Positions 9,255 through 17,856 of a stretch of 37,876 bases of DNA are shown in pieces. Position numbers and translations under genes: made by a program. The stretch comes from a virus. The stretch covers positions 1 to 37,876 of IMG/VR virus record IMGVR_UViG_3300028388_003946; one strand, written 5' to 3'. How positions within the stretch are numbered: the stretch's first letter is position 1; every line of letters starts with the position of its first letter. The notes beneath the pieces were generated by a model that saw only the letters and a program-made list of their open reading frames with translations, did not search any database and was not told where the DNA came from.

Positions 9255-9563
9255 ATGGCGGTCAAAAAAACACTAGTTAAAGCCGTACCAACAATTAATA
9301 AAGATACACAATTTGTAAACTCATGGGAGTTGGCCGTTGAGTACGAAACTGAATCTGGTGACTTTGCAAATCAGTACACACATACTGTCGATATAGAAGC
9401 GTCCAAAAAAGTAAATCAATTTACTAAGTCTGAACTCATTTCTATGATGCCAAACGTTATTGAATCGAGCTTGTTTCAAACACACTACGACGTCTTTTTA
9501 AATCCTCCTGAAAAAGAAGAAGAAAAAATAACACAGTTCGATATTAGCGCATTAAGAAACTGA
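9255..9563 (+). CDS. Small structural-region protein, function unknown
   Basis: 102 residues, led by a late promoter and a strong GGGAGG ribosome site. The protein begins basic (MAVKKTLVKAV) and then alternates beta-like and helical stretches, ending in an acidic segment (PEKEEEKITQFD). No transmembrane segment, signal peptide or catalytic motif is visible. It lies directly upstream of the 1477-residue fibre (11-base gap) and shares its promoter. A role as fibre chaperone, attachment or hinge protein is a guess from position only. I do not recognise a family. Confidence 0.6.
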   Translation: MAVKKTLVKAVPTINKDTQFVNSWELAVEYETESGDFANQYTHTVDIEASKKVNQFTKSELISMMPNVIESSLFQTHYDVFLNPPEKEEEKITQFDISALRN

Positions 9564-9574
9564 GGGAGAGTTAA

Positions 9575-12500
9575 ATGGCTATCAAAATCCGAGGCATAAC
9601 CGTACTTGGTTATGGAGGCTTAAACGATTTAGATTCATCCAACATTGCGGTCGGTGCAAAAGCACTGTCAGCTGCTGATGCCGCAATTTGCTGTAACGTT
9701 GTTGTCGGAGCAGACGCTGGTACAAGCCTTAACATACTTGCAGACAATAATATAATCATTGGACACAACGCTCAAGCAAGTACGTCAGATGCTAATAACG
9801 AAATCACTCTCGGTAACGATAGTCACAGCAGATTAAGAATTCCAGGCCTGGGATTAGACACAAACAGCGCGTCAAGCGGGCAAGTTGTTTGCTGGACAGG
9901 ATCGCAATTTACATTTGCTAGTGCTTCTGATCCGAATAGAGGAGTTGACTCAGCTTATGTCTCAAGCGTAGTTACAACTGAAATAGGTAACTTAGTAGAT
10001 GCTGCGCCAATTCAGCTAGATACTCTTAATGAAATTGCTGCTGCAATTAACAATGATAGTAATTTTGCAGGAACAATCACAACTCTCATTGGCACAAAAG
10101 CAAACGCTTCAGACGTACTCGATTCTGCTGACGTATTATCAATTGCCAACGCGGCTGGATTAGATTCTACAGATGTCACAAATTTAATTGATGCATCTTA
10201 TATTCAAGCAAGACAAGACTTTGCTTACGGATCATTAGATGGTACTCCAAATGTTTTAGACTCAGCAGATGTTGTAAATCTTATTGATTCAGCCTACGTT
10301 CAGATAAGACAGTCCTTAGCTGCTAGTGGAGTCGACTCTGACGCAATTACAGCTTTAGTCGACTCAGCTTATGTTCAAGCTAGACAAGACTTTGCTTATG
10401 GATCGTTAACTGGTACACCAACACTCTTTCAGGGATCTTATGATTCACTAACTGGTATTCCAACACTCTTTCAGGGATCTTATGATTCACTAAGTGGTAC
10501 TCCGACACTCTTTCAGGGATCTTACGATTCACTAAGTGGTGCACCAAATATTCTAGATTCTGCTGATGTAGCTATAATAGCCGGTAGTATTAGTGGATTG
10601 GATTCTACTGGAGTAGCTAATCTTGTAGATTCGGCTTACGTTCAGGCCAGACAAGACTTTGCTTATGGATCGTTAACTGGTACACCTAATCTTTTCCAAG
10701 GATCTTATGATTCGCTGAGCGGTACTCCAACACTCTTTCAAGGATCTTATGATTCACTAAGTGGTACTCCAAATATTCTAGATTCTGCTGATGTTTCTGC
10801 CATTGCTGGTAGTATTAGTGGATTGGATTCTACTGGCGTAAAAACTTTACTTACTGATGGCGTAAGCCATATTAAATTTACTGGAGCTCATCCTTCTTAT
10901 TCTGAAGGTACGATTTTCTATGATTCAGCAAACGGAACATTTGGTCTATATGGCGATGAGGCAGATGTAACTCTTCAAATAGGCCAAGAAGAATGGGTAA
11001 GAGTCTACAATAACACTGGCACAGCGATACAGAATGGAACACCTGTTTACATTTCTGGTGAGCAGAACGATCTTCCTACAGTTGCTCCTGCCGCGGCAGA
11101 TCAAGACGCTACAGTTCATGCAATCGGTCTTGCTACTCACACAATTGAAAACTCAACAATTGGTTATGTCACTACGCGTGGTGTTGTAAATGGCGTCAAC
11201 ACAACCGGATTTGCTGCAGGCGCTAAAATTCATGTAGGGATTACACCAGGAACTTTATCGACAACTGCACCAACATATCCAAACTATGCAGTGGATATTG
11301 GTTACGCACTGAATATTGATTCGAATGGTTCAATGTATGTTGACGTCATTGACCATGTGTTTGAAGTTGCTCGAGTTACAGGTGATGCAAGAATCGACGG
11401 TGATTTGACAGTCGCAGGTAACTTTAATCTACTCGGCTCTGAAACAGTTACTCAAGTTGCTAATCTACAAGTTGCAGATAACTTTGTCTATATCGGAGCT
11501 GGTGATACAGTCATTACTAATTTTGCTGGATCTGGTACGAATGATGCAACTATCAAAGACTACTATGAAGGCGATTCAAGTGTTGTCTATAACGTAGAAA
11601 TTATTGGAACAGATTCTACAGGCGATACGATTAAGTGGTATTTTGGAACTGACTCGGCTGGACTGGGATTTGATTCGGCAAATGGCCCGACATCTTGGAA
11701 TCTTGGTACTGATGGTAATACTGATATTCCACTTCGATATAATGTCACGGTTGATTTTGTTGCTGCATCTGGTCACGACAGCGGAGATCGCTGGTTTGGT
11801 GATGCTGCTCCAGTCAACGTTGATCTTGGTTTAGTCGGTAATTACAACACGCCTGACGCGCCATATACGCATGCTGGTGTTTTCCGAGATGCTTCAGATC
11901 AGAAATTTAAGTTTTTTAATAGATATGATCCTGAAGTTGAAGGAGACGTTAATGTCTCAGATACGTCTTTTGAGCTTGCAACTGTTGTAGTCAATCATCT
12001 AGAAGTATCAGCTGGACCTAATCAATCAGCAGGTCGCGTCGTCGCTAACGTGACTGGAAACGTTATTGGAAACGTTACTGGTGATCTTACTGGATCCTAT
12101 TTAGGATTTGACTCTGACGCAATTGGCTTCATTGATTCAGCTTACGTTCAGGCCAGACAAGACTTTGCTTATGGATCATTGACTGGTACACCGAGTATTC
12201 TAGACTCTGCTGATGTTTCGGCTATTGCTGGTAGTATTAGTGGATTAGATTCTACGGGTGTCACCAGCTTAGTCGATGCTGCTTATGTTCAAGCTAGACA
12301 AGATTTTGCATACGGATCACTGACTGGTACACCTAATCTTTTCCAAGGATCTTATGATTCGCTGAGTGGTGTACCTAATCTTTTCCAAGGATCTTATGAT
12401 TCACTAACTGGTACACCGAGCATTCTAGACTCTGCTGATGTTTCTGCCATCGCTGGTAGTATCAGCGGATTGGATTCTACGGGTGTAACAACTCTTATTG

Positions 12501-14008
12501 ATTCTGATTATATTGAAACTCGACGGCCCGCAGAAGCTATATTTAGTGTAACTAATAATGGTTTCTCAGCGTACTCGTTTACTGGCGATGGATTTGCTTC
12601 AAGCCAAGATAACCCTACGATTTATTTGCAGAGAGGCCTGACTTACAAATTTGAAGTAAACGCATCAGGGCACCCATTTGAGATCAGAGTAAGTGACGGT
12701 GGATCAGCGTATAGTAGTGGTGTAACAAATAATGCTGCTCAAGTTGGAAACGTAATATTTACTGTTCCAATGAATGCTCCGAACACTCTTGTGTATCAGT
12801 GCACATTTCATTCGGGAATGATTGGTGACATTGTTATACTTAGTGATACGTCATATCTTGATTCTGGAAATATCGTTGATCTAATCGATTCAGCTTATAT
12901 TCAAGCAAGATCAGCTTCAAGTAATGGTGGTGGTGGTGCTGGCACTGATTCAGCCACAGTGACCACAATTGCTGCAGCTTTGATCGACTCAGCAGTTGAT
13001 CCAATTGATCTTAGATACGATTCATTTAGTGGCGACAGCTCTACTTTAGCATTTACACTGACTGATTCATCAACGTCAGAAGCTACGTTAGTCACGATCA
13101 ACGGTATCATTCAAAGACCAACTGTCGACTACTCTGTCTCTGGCAATACGTTGACAATGGTAGAAACTCCTTTCTCTGGAGACATTATTGGCGCTAGAAC
13201 GATTAGAGGTGTTAACCGATATGTAACTGTTGACGGAATAGACTCAACTTACGTAGTGTCTTTAATCGATTCGGCTTATATTCAAGCAAGATCAGCAGCA
13301 GGTGGTGTAGATTCTGCCGCAATCACCGCTTTAATCGATTCGGCTTATGTTCAAGCAAGGTCAGGTGGTGGTGGTGGTGGTGGTGTAGATTCTGCCGCGA
13401 TTACTGCCTTGATTGACTCAGCGTACGTGAGCTCTAGGTTGATAACCGTAGGTAATGACGTAGATATGTTATACGATTCATTCTACGTCGACAGCAATCA
13501 ACCAACAGTCTTTACACTTTCAGAATCATCTGAAATTAATGATTTGTTAATTACAATTAATGGTTTGATTCAAAGACCATTTGTTGATTATACACTAGAT
13601 TCTAGTATAATTACTTTGAGTGAAGCCGCGACGGCCGGATCAACAATTGGTGCTAGAAAACTAAAGACTGAAACACAGACAGTTATACAACAAACAGTTA
13701 ACAATCTAACTGGAATTTCGTATTTTGAAGCTACAACAAACACACAAGCGATATCTGACGCAAGCTATTTGGTAGATTGCTCGAGCAACGTAGTTCAAAT
13801 TACTTTACCGGCTAGTCCTACTCTAGGAGATGTAGTAGAAGTTATTGATGCAACTGGATCGTCTGAGACGTACACCATTACTGTTGCTAGAAATGGTAAT
13901 AACATTCTTGGAGCAGCCGAAAACTTTACAATTTCTACAAATAGAGCAGCTGTTAAATTTGTGTATTATAATGCATCACAAGGTTGGGTAATTGGTGGAG
14001 CAACTTAA
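9575..14008 (+). CDS. Giant repetitive tail fibre (1477 residues) with embedded cupredoxin-like domain
   Basis: The largest gene in the window. Residues 1-110 hold four beta-roll-type strands (NIAVGAKAL, NVVVGADAG, NIIIGHNAQ, EITLGNDS). Residues ~120-430 and ~840-980 are built from two recurring units, DSADVxxIAGSISGLDSTGV and LVDSAYVQARQDFAYGSL, plus tandem 14-residue units reading LFQGSYDSLSGTP. Residues ~435-840 are unique beta-rich sequence. Residues ~982-1092 are a cupredoxin-like domain nearly identical to that of the protein at 6032, with His near 1032 and YQCTFHSGM near 1075. Later segments contain poly-glycine hinges and two copies of a domain with motif L[VI]TINGxIQRPxVDY. The end is a beta domain (ITLPASPTLGDVVEVID). 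A GGGAGAG ribosome site precedes the ATG. Long trimeric tail fibre is inferred. Confidence 0.85.
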   Translation: MAIKIRGITVLGYGGLNDLDSSNIAVGAKALSAADAAICCNVVVGADAGTSLNILADNNIIIGHNAQASTSDANNEITLGNDSHSRLRIPGLGLDTNSASSGQVVCWTGSQFTFASASDPNRGVDSAYVSSVVTTEIGNLVDAAPIQLDTLNEIAAAINNDSNFAGTITTLIGTKANASDVLDSADVLSIANAAGLDSTDVTNLIDASYIQARQDFAYGSLDGTPNVLDSADVVNLIDSAYVQIRQSLAASGVDSDAITALVDSAYVQARQDFAYGSLTGTPTLFQGSYDSLTGIPTLFQGSYDSLSGTPTLFQGSYDSLSGAPNILDSADVAIIAGSISGLDSTGVANLVDSAYVQARQDFAYGSLTGTPNLFQGSYDSLSGTPTLFQGSYDSLSGTPNILDSADVSAIAGSISGLDSTGVKTLLTDGVSHIKFTGAHPSYSEGTIFYDSANGTFGLYGDEADVTLQIGQEEWVRVYNNTGTAIQNGTPVYISGEQNDLPTVAPAAADQDATVHAIGLATHTIENSTIGYVTTRGVVNGVNTTGFAAGAKIHVGITPGTLSTTAPTYPNYAVDIGYALNIDSNGSMYVDVIDHVFEVARVTGDARIDGDLTVAGNFNLLGSETVTQVANLQVADNFVYIGAGDTVITNFAGSGTNDATIKDYYEGDSSVVYNVEIIGTDSTGDTIKWYFGTDSAGLGFDSANGPTSWNLGTDGNTDIPLRYNVTVDFVAASGHDSGDRWFGDAAPVNVDLGLVGNYNTPDAPYTHAGVFRDASDQKFKFFNRYDPEVEGDVNVSDTSFELATVVVNHLEVSAGPNQSAGRVVANVTGNVIGNVTGDLTGSYLGFDSDAIGFIDSAYVQARQDFAYGSLTGTPSILDSADVSAIAGSISGLDSTGVTSLVDAAYVQARQDFAYGSLTGTPNLFQGSYDSLSGVPNLFQGSYDSLTGTPSILDSADVSAIAGSISGLDSTGVTTLIDSDYIETRRPAEAIFSVTNNGFSAYSFTGDGFASSQDNPTIYLQRGLTYKFEVNASGHPFEIRVSDGGSAYSSGVTNNAAQVGNVIFTVPMNAPNTLVYQCTFHSGMIGDIVILSDTSYLDSGNIVDLIDSAYIQARSASSNGGGGAGTDSATVTTIAAALIDSAVDPIDLRYDSFSGDSSTLAFTLTDSSTSEATLVTINGIIQRPTVDYSVSGNTLTMVETPFSGDIIGARTIRGVNRYVTVDGIDSTYVVSLIDSAYIQARSAAGGVDSAAITALIDSAYVQARSGGGGGGGVDSAAITALIDSAYVSSRLITVGNDVDMLYDSFYVDSNQPTVFTLSESSEINDLLITINGLIQRPFVDYTLDSSIITLSEAATAGSTIGARKLKTETQTVIQQTVNNLTGISYFEATTNTQAISDASYLVDCSSNVVQITLPASPTLGDVVEVIDATGSSETYTITVARNGNNILGAAENFTISTNRAAVKFVYYNASQGWVIGGAT
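10421..10546 (+). repeat. Tandem 42-bp repeat, three units
   Basis: Three near-identical 42-base units start at 10421, 10463 and 10505, each encoding 14 residues of the form TLFQGSYDSL[TS]G[TIA]P. The differences are few and mostly synonymous, which suggests recent slippage or unequal recombination within the fibre gene. Confidence 0.9.
10688..10771 (+). repeat. Tandem 42-bp repeat, two units (second cluster)
   Basis: Two copies of the same 14-codon unit at 10688 and 10730, flanked on both sides by the DSADV and SAYVQAR modules, as in the first cluster. Confidence 0.85.
12335..12418 (+). repeat. Tandem 42-bp repeat, two units (third cluster)
   Basis: Two units at 12335 and 12377, about 1.6 kb beyond the second cluster and in the same module context. 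This indicates that larger blocks as well as single units have been duplicated. Confidence 0.85.
13364..13384 (+). repeat. GGT trinucleotide run (poly-glycine hinge)
   Basis: Seven consecutive GGT codons encode a glycine hinge between two SAAITALIDSAYV modules. A shorter GGT run occurs near 12925. Such runs are slippage-prone and change hinge length without shifting frame. Confidence 0.85.
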
Positions 14009-14985
14009 TGTCATCATTTAGAGAATATAAAGATGATATAGCAAGCAGAGCACATCTCGTAAAAGATACGGTGACTCAACTTCCAAGAATTGGAATTGTT
14101 GTTGGCACAACTGTTTATGTAAAAGAAAATGATACTGTATACATCTGGAATGGAGCTGGTTGGTATAGCATCGTTGAAGTTGAAGTTGTCGTGCCAGGGT
14201 GGATTGTTGATGTGACTCAGATTACTTATGACAGCGTAAGTTTTAGAGTTATATCACAAGATTCTTTCCCATATGATTTAACATTTAATTCTGACGGAAC
14301 AAAGATGTATATAGTCGGCGCGGGCACCGACACTATTTACCAATACACTCTCTCAACAGGATTTGATATATCAACCGCTTCTTATAATAGTGTAAGTTTT
14401 GATGTATCACCTCAAGATATTACACCCATGGGTATGAGATTTAATTCTGACGGGACAAAGATGTATATAATCGGCATGGCCACCGACGAAATTCATCAGT
14501 ACAGTCTTTCTACCGCATTCGATTTATCAACTGCTTCTTATGACAGCGTAAGTTTTAGTATATCATCTCAAGACGGTACACCAAGCGGTATAGAATTTAA
14601 TCCTGACGGAACAAAGATGTATATAGTCGGTTTAAGCGGCGACAGTATTTACCAATACACTCTCTCAACAGCTTATGATGTCTCGACCGCTTCTTATGAT
14701 AGCGTAAGTTTTAGTGTGAGTTCAGAGGACGCAGCTCCTTATGGAATAATATTTAACGAGAATGGTAAAAAGATGTATATGACCGGCCTATCCAGCGAAA
14801 CTATTTACCAATACAGTCTCTCAACAGCTTATGATGTCTCGACCGCTTCTTATGATAGCGTAAGTTTTAGTGTATCATCTCAAGACAATGGACCAAGCGG
14901 TATAGCATTTAATCCTGACGGAACAAAGATGTATATAGTCGGGTACGGCGACGAGGCTGTCTACCAATATTCAACCGGATTGTAA
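14008..14985 (+). CDS. Beta-propeller adhesin built of 52-residue repeats
   Basis: 325 residues from the ATG at 14008, whose A is shared with the TAA of the upstream fibre; an upstream TTG at 13984 is less likely. Residues 1-60 are a short anchor with KDTVTQLPRIGIVVGTTVYV and YIWNGAGWYS. A similar anchor occurs at the N-terminus of the next two proteins. The rest is five repeats, each containing FNxDGTKMYIVG, [TAD]xIYQYxLST and ASYDSVSFSVSSQD, which fit blades of a lactonase/NHL-like propeller. The period is exactly 52 residues. No enzyme residues are recognisable. Likely a virion adhesin tip carried on a fibre anchor; the binding target is unknown. Confidence 0.75.
   Translation: MSSFREYKDDIASRAHLVKDTVTQLPRIGIVVGTTVYVKENDTVYIWNGAGWYSIVEVEVVVPGWIVDVTQITYDSVSFRVISQDSFPYDLTFNSDGTKMYIVGAGTDTIYQYTLSTGFDISTASYNSVSFDVSPQDITPMGMRFNSDGTKMYIIGMATDEIHQYSLSTAFDLSTASYDSVSFSISSQDGTPSGIEFNPDGTKMYIVGLSGDSIYQYTLSTAYDVSTASYDSVSFSVSSEDAAPYGIIFNENGKKMYMTGLSSETIYQYSLSTAYDVSTASYDSVSFSVSSQDNGPSGIAFNPDGTKMYIVGYGDEAVYQYSTGL
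14377..14985 (+). repeat. 156-bp coding repeats of the propeller protein
   Basis: Blade boundaries encoding ASYxSVSF recur at 14377, 14533, 14689 and 14845, spaced exactly 156 bases apart, with long stretches conserved at the DNA level. This implies recent blade duplication or gene conversion. Confidence 0.85.
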
Positions 14986-15014
14986 CTCAGGCGAAGTAAT
15001 TTAAAAGAGAATCT

Positions 15015-16460
15015 ATGACTACATACGAAGGATTTAAATCGGGACTACTGCTAAGTGACACTGTCGAAGGTGATAGCTTGGGCCTGTTACCAACAAATGG
15101 TATAGTTGAAGGTACACTTGGAATAGCAAGCGAGACAAAAAAATACTACGTATGGGATGGATCCGCTTGGTTAGAAAGTTTTGAAAATGTTAACAATCCA
15201 CCTGTAATTTCTGGAGAAGACTCAGACAGAACTCTTGGTCTTGCGCAGTCGATAAGCTTAGAATTTACCGCGTCTGACTCAGAAGGGTTTCCTGTTGACT
15301 GGAGCTTTTCTATAGACAGTAATTTAAATCAAGTAGTGCGATCTATTACTAACGACTCAGATGGATCATTTAACATAAATCGTGATTCAAACGCTGGCAG
15401 CGGACCTAACGGTGTATTTACGGCTAAAGCATCTGATGGTGTTAATATTGCAACTAAAAATGTAACAATTATTATTCCTGCAGATGCTGGCACTATTACT
15501 GGTTTTCCGGCTAGCTATAGTGCTATTACTGAAGAATGTACTTTTGGAGGAGTTGATTATTGGTTACTAAAATTCACTGACGGCTCTTATTGTCCAGCAA
15601 TAGTCGGCAATATTAGTGGAGTGACAATGGCTGTCATCGGCGGTGGTGGAAGTGGAGCTCCAACTTATTATGGTGGTGGATCTGGAGCAGGATCAGTGCT
15701 GTATGGAACTAATGTCACTCTTACAGCAGAAACGTATTGCTTTACGATAGGAGCTGGTGGTGTTGGAATACCGTTTGACGCTGGCGGAACAGCAAAAGGG
15801 AACGATGGGCAACCAACGTATGTTAAAACATCCGGCAATGTGAATTTTGCTATAGCTGACGGTGGTATGGCAGGTACACAAGGCTGGAGTAGCAGCATCA
15901 AATATAATTGTGATGTTGCGTCAATTGGAGGCTCCGGAGCTGGCGGAACTGATAATAACAATACCTGGGCGTGTGGACAATCACAAACGCCAGTTGATCT
16001 AATTCCTGGCATTAATTGTACTCCGAGTGGATTAACTTTATATAGGAATAAAGGTGGATTTGGATGTACAGACGGCGGTTCCGGTTCTGGCGGTGGCGGT
16101 GGTGCTGGAGGAGTTGGAGGATCTACTGGACAGGTAGGCTGCCATAATGGTGGAGGCGGAACTGGTGGCCGTGGACTACAAATGCCAATATTTGAATCCT
16201 TTGAAGCATGTCCTGGGTGTTCAGACGGTGGATACTTTGCGGCAGGATCAGCGGGTTATGATTATCCCAGTGGCATAGGTCCAAAGGCATGTGGTGGACC
16301 CGGTACACCAGGTCCAGGCAACGGTGCTGCAACATCAGCTGAAAATTATGGATCAGCCGGAGGTGGCTCAGCACACTCTGGAGGTGGTACTTCTGGAGAT
16401 GGTTATCAAGGTGCTGTATTCTTAGCAATATGTAAAGACTGTATTAATGCGGGGTCATAA
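15015..16460 (+). CDS. Glycine-rich adhesin with Ig/cadherin-like domain
   Basis: 481 residues. Residues 1-58 are the anchor (GIVEGTLGIAS, YYVWDGSAW). Residues ~60-155 are an Ig/cadherin-like domain (PPVISG, LEFTASDSEG, GVFTAKASDG). Residues ~165-475 are extremely glycine-rich, with blocks such as GGGSGAGSVLYG, GGGGGAGGVGG and GGGGTGG, separated by short polar or cysteine-containing loops. In T4-like phages, glycine-rich adhesins such as gp38 of T2/S16-like phages fold as packed polyglycine-II helices whose loops choose the receptor. By analogy this is a receptor-binding tip. It lies 30 bases after the propeller gene, with an AGAGA-type ribosome site, and is followed six bases later by a paralogue. 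Confidence 0.75.
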   Translation: MTTYEGFKSGLLLSDTVEGDSLGLLPTNGIVEGTLGIASETKKYYVWDGSAWLESFENVNNPPVISGEDSDRTLGLAQSISLEFTASDSEGFPVDWSFSIDSNLNQVVRSITNDSDGSFNINRDSNAGSGPNGVFTAKASDGVNIATKNVTIIIPADAGTITGFPASYSAITEECTFGGVDYWLLKFTDGSYCPAIVGNISGVTMAVIGGGGSGAPTYYGGGSGAGSVLYGTNVTLTAETYCFTIGAGGVGIPFDAGGTAKGNDGQPTYVKTSGNVNFAIADGGMAGTQGWSSSIKYNCDVASIGGSGAGGTDNNNTWACGQSQTPVDLIPGINCTPSGLTLYRNKGGFGCTDGGSGSGGGGGAGGVGGSTGQVGCHNGGGGTGGRGLQMPIFESFEACPGCSDGGYFAAGSAGYDYPSGIGPKACGGPGTPGPGNGAATSAENYGSAGGGSAHSGGGTSGDGYQGAVFLAICKDCINAGS

Positions 16461-16466
16461 GTAAAT

Positions 16467-17828
16467 ATGGATTTTGATACGTTTAAAAAAATAGCGAATA
16501 AAAAATCTAGATTTAACGTCACAACAGTAGCTACTATTAATGACTTGCCTTCTACAAATTTAGCTGTGGGCGAAAGAGCGTACGTCACAAGCAACAACAA
16601 TTTTTATGTTTCAAATGGAGCTGGCTGGTTTTTACTTACAACTGTGAACTCTACTCCAAGTGTAACTGAACAAACTGGTGGAGCAGTCGGTGGTATACTA
16701 GAACTTTCTGCAGATTCTATTCAACCGGTTTTGTCGTTCACCGCCAATGACGCAGATCCTCAAGACAGTATTTCATGGTCATTTAGCTTAGACTCAAATG
16801 CTAGTGTTATGTTTGCATCAATTGCAAATAACAGTGATGGAACTTTTACAGCGCTGTGGGATTCTTCTTCTGTAGGGCAAGAAGAAGGTGATGGAATTTT
16901 TACAGCAATTGCTTCAGACGGAAAAAATCAAGGTACTGCAAACTTAACTATTAAGCAGGTGGTACTTGGCTTAGGAGTTACAAGCGTAACGGGTGCAGCT
17001 GGATGTTCTGCACAACAAGCGGATGGTGGAATTGGATATTGCTGGACTAGTAGTGGAACAATTACTTTCGACGGCGATGGCACCATTGAGTTTGTATCTG
17101 TCGCCGGTGGTGGTGGTGGTGGAAGTAACTACTACTCTGGTGGTGGAGGTGCTGGAGGGTATAGACACGGTTGTACGTCTGTTTTAGGTGGCCAAACGTA
17201 TTGTATCACCATCGGTGCTGGAGGTGCTAGTAATAGTCCCGGTGGAGCAACTTGTTTTTTCCGCGGAGGCGTGACGTGTACTGAGGCGACTGTCTGTGGT
17301 GGAGAACATGGTGCTGGCTATACAACCAATGCACCAAATAACACTTTCCCTTGTGGAGGATCTGGCGGAGGCGGAGGCGGAGCTAGCGCATCTGGTGGCA
17401 GCGGTGGGCCGTTTGGTAATGACGGCGGGAACGGAACAAGTCCTCATGGCGGTGGCGGCGGTGGTGCTGGAGGAGTTGGACGTGTCTATCAATCGGCATG
17501 CGCAAGCGGTGGACCGGGAGGATCGATCGTATCTAATGGTGGCGCTGGATGTTGTACCGACTTAATGGGCGATTGTAGACCTCATGCCGCTGGTGGTGGT
17601 GGATTTTACTTTGCTGGCACTTATGCATGCTATGGCTGTCTTTCAAGAGCTTCTGGAATCGGTGGATCGTCTAACACTGGATACAACTGTGGTTATAGCC
17701 AATCAGTTGTAAATGCATGTCCTGGCACTGGATCTGGTGGAGCAGGCAGCGACATACGTCAGAGCGGTTACAACGGTGGAGGTGTAGGTTCTGGCGGAGC
17801 ATTTATAATTAAAATTGGACACATATAG
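16467..17828 (+). CDS. Glycine-rich adhesin with Ig/cadherin-like domain (paralogue)
   Basis: 453 residues, with the same three-part plan as its upstream neighbour. The anchor is residues 1-60 (LAVGERAYV, FYVSNGAGW). An Ig/cadherin-like domain follows at ~70-165 (SFTANDADPQD, DGIFTAIASDG). Then comes a C-terminal glycine-rich region with SVAGGGGGG, GGGGAGGY and many GG-bracketed loops, rich in cysteine (for example CYGC, CCTD and TCFF). It ends GSGGAFIIKIGHI, a beta strand that may close the stack. The two proteins differ most in the loops, as expected if the loops determine receptor specificity. Function is inferred by analogy to glycine-rich phage adhesins. Confidence 0.75.
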   Translation: MDFDTFKKIANKKSRFNVTTVATINDLPSTNLAVGERAYVTSNNNFYVSNGAGWFLLTTVNSTPSVTEQTGGAVGGILELSADSIQPVLSFTANDADPQDSISWSFSLDSNASVMFASIANNSDGTFTALWDSSSVGQEEGDGIFTAIASDGKNQGTANLTIKQVVLGLGVTSVTGAAGCSAQQADGGIGYCWTSSGTITFDGDGTIEFVSVAGGGGGGSNYYSGGGGAGGYRHGCTSVLGGQTYCITIGAGGASNSPGGATCFFRGGVTCTEATVCGGEHGAGYTTNAPNNTFPCGGSGGGGGGASASGGSGGPFGNDGGNGTSPHGGGGGGAGGVGRVYQSACASGGPGGSIVSNGGAGCCTDLMGDCRPHAAGGGGFYFAGTYACYGCLSRASGIGGSSNTGYNCGYSQSVVNACPGTGSGGAGSDIRQSGYNGGGVGSGGAFIIKIGHI

Positions 17829-17856
17829 ATAATTCCATATCATAAAAGGAAAAATT

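Noticed and set aside
13984-14007. TTG start upstream of the propeller protein
   Set aside because: It would overlap the giant fibre by 25 bases. The ATG at 14008 couples directly to the TAA, and the extra residues are not part of the shared anchor.
15668-17492. Several minus-strand open frames (100 codons or more) opposite the glycine-rich adhesins
   Set aside because: GGN codons read as NCC on the other strand, so stops are rare. The translations are Ser/Thr/Pro-rich shadows without start signals.
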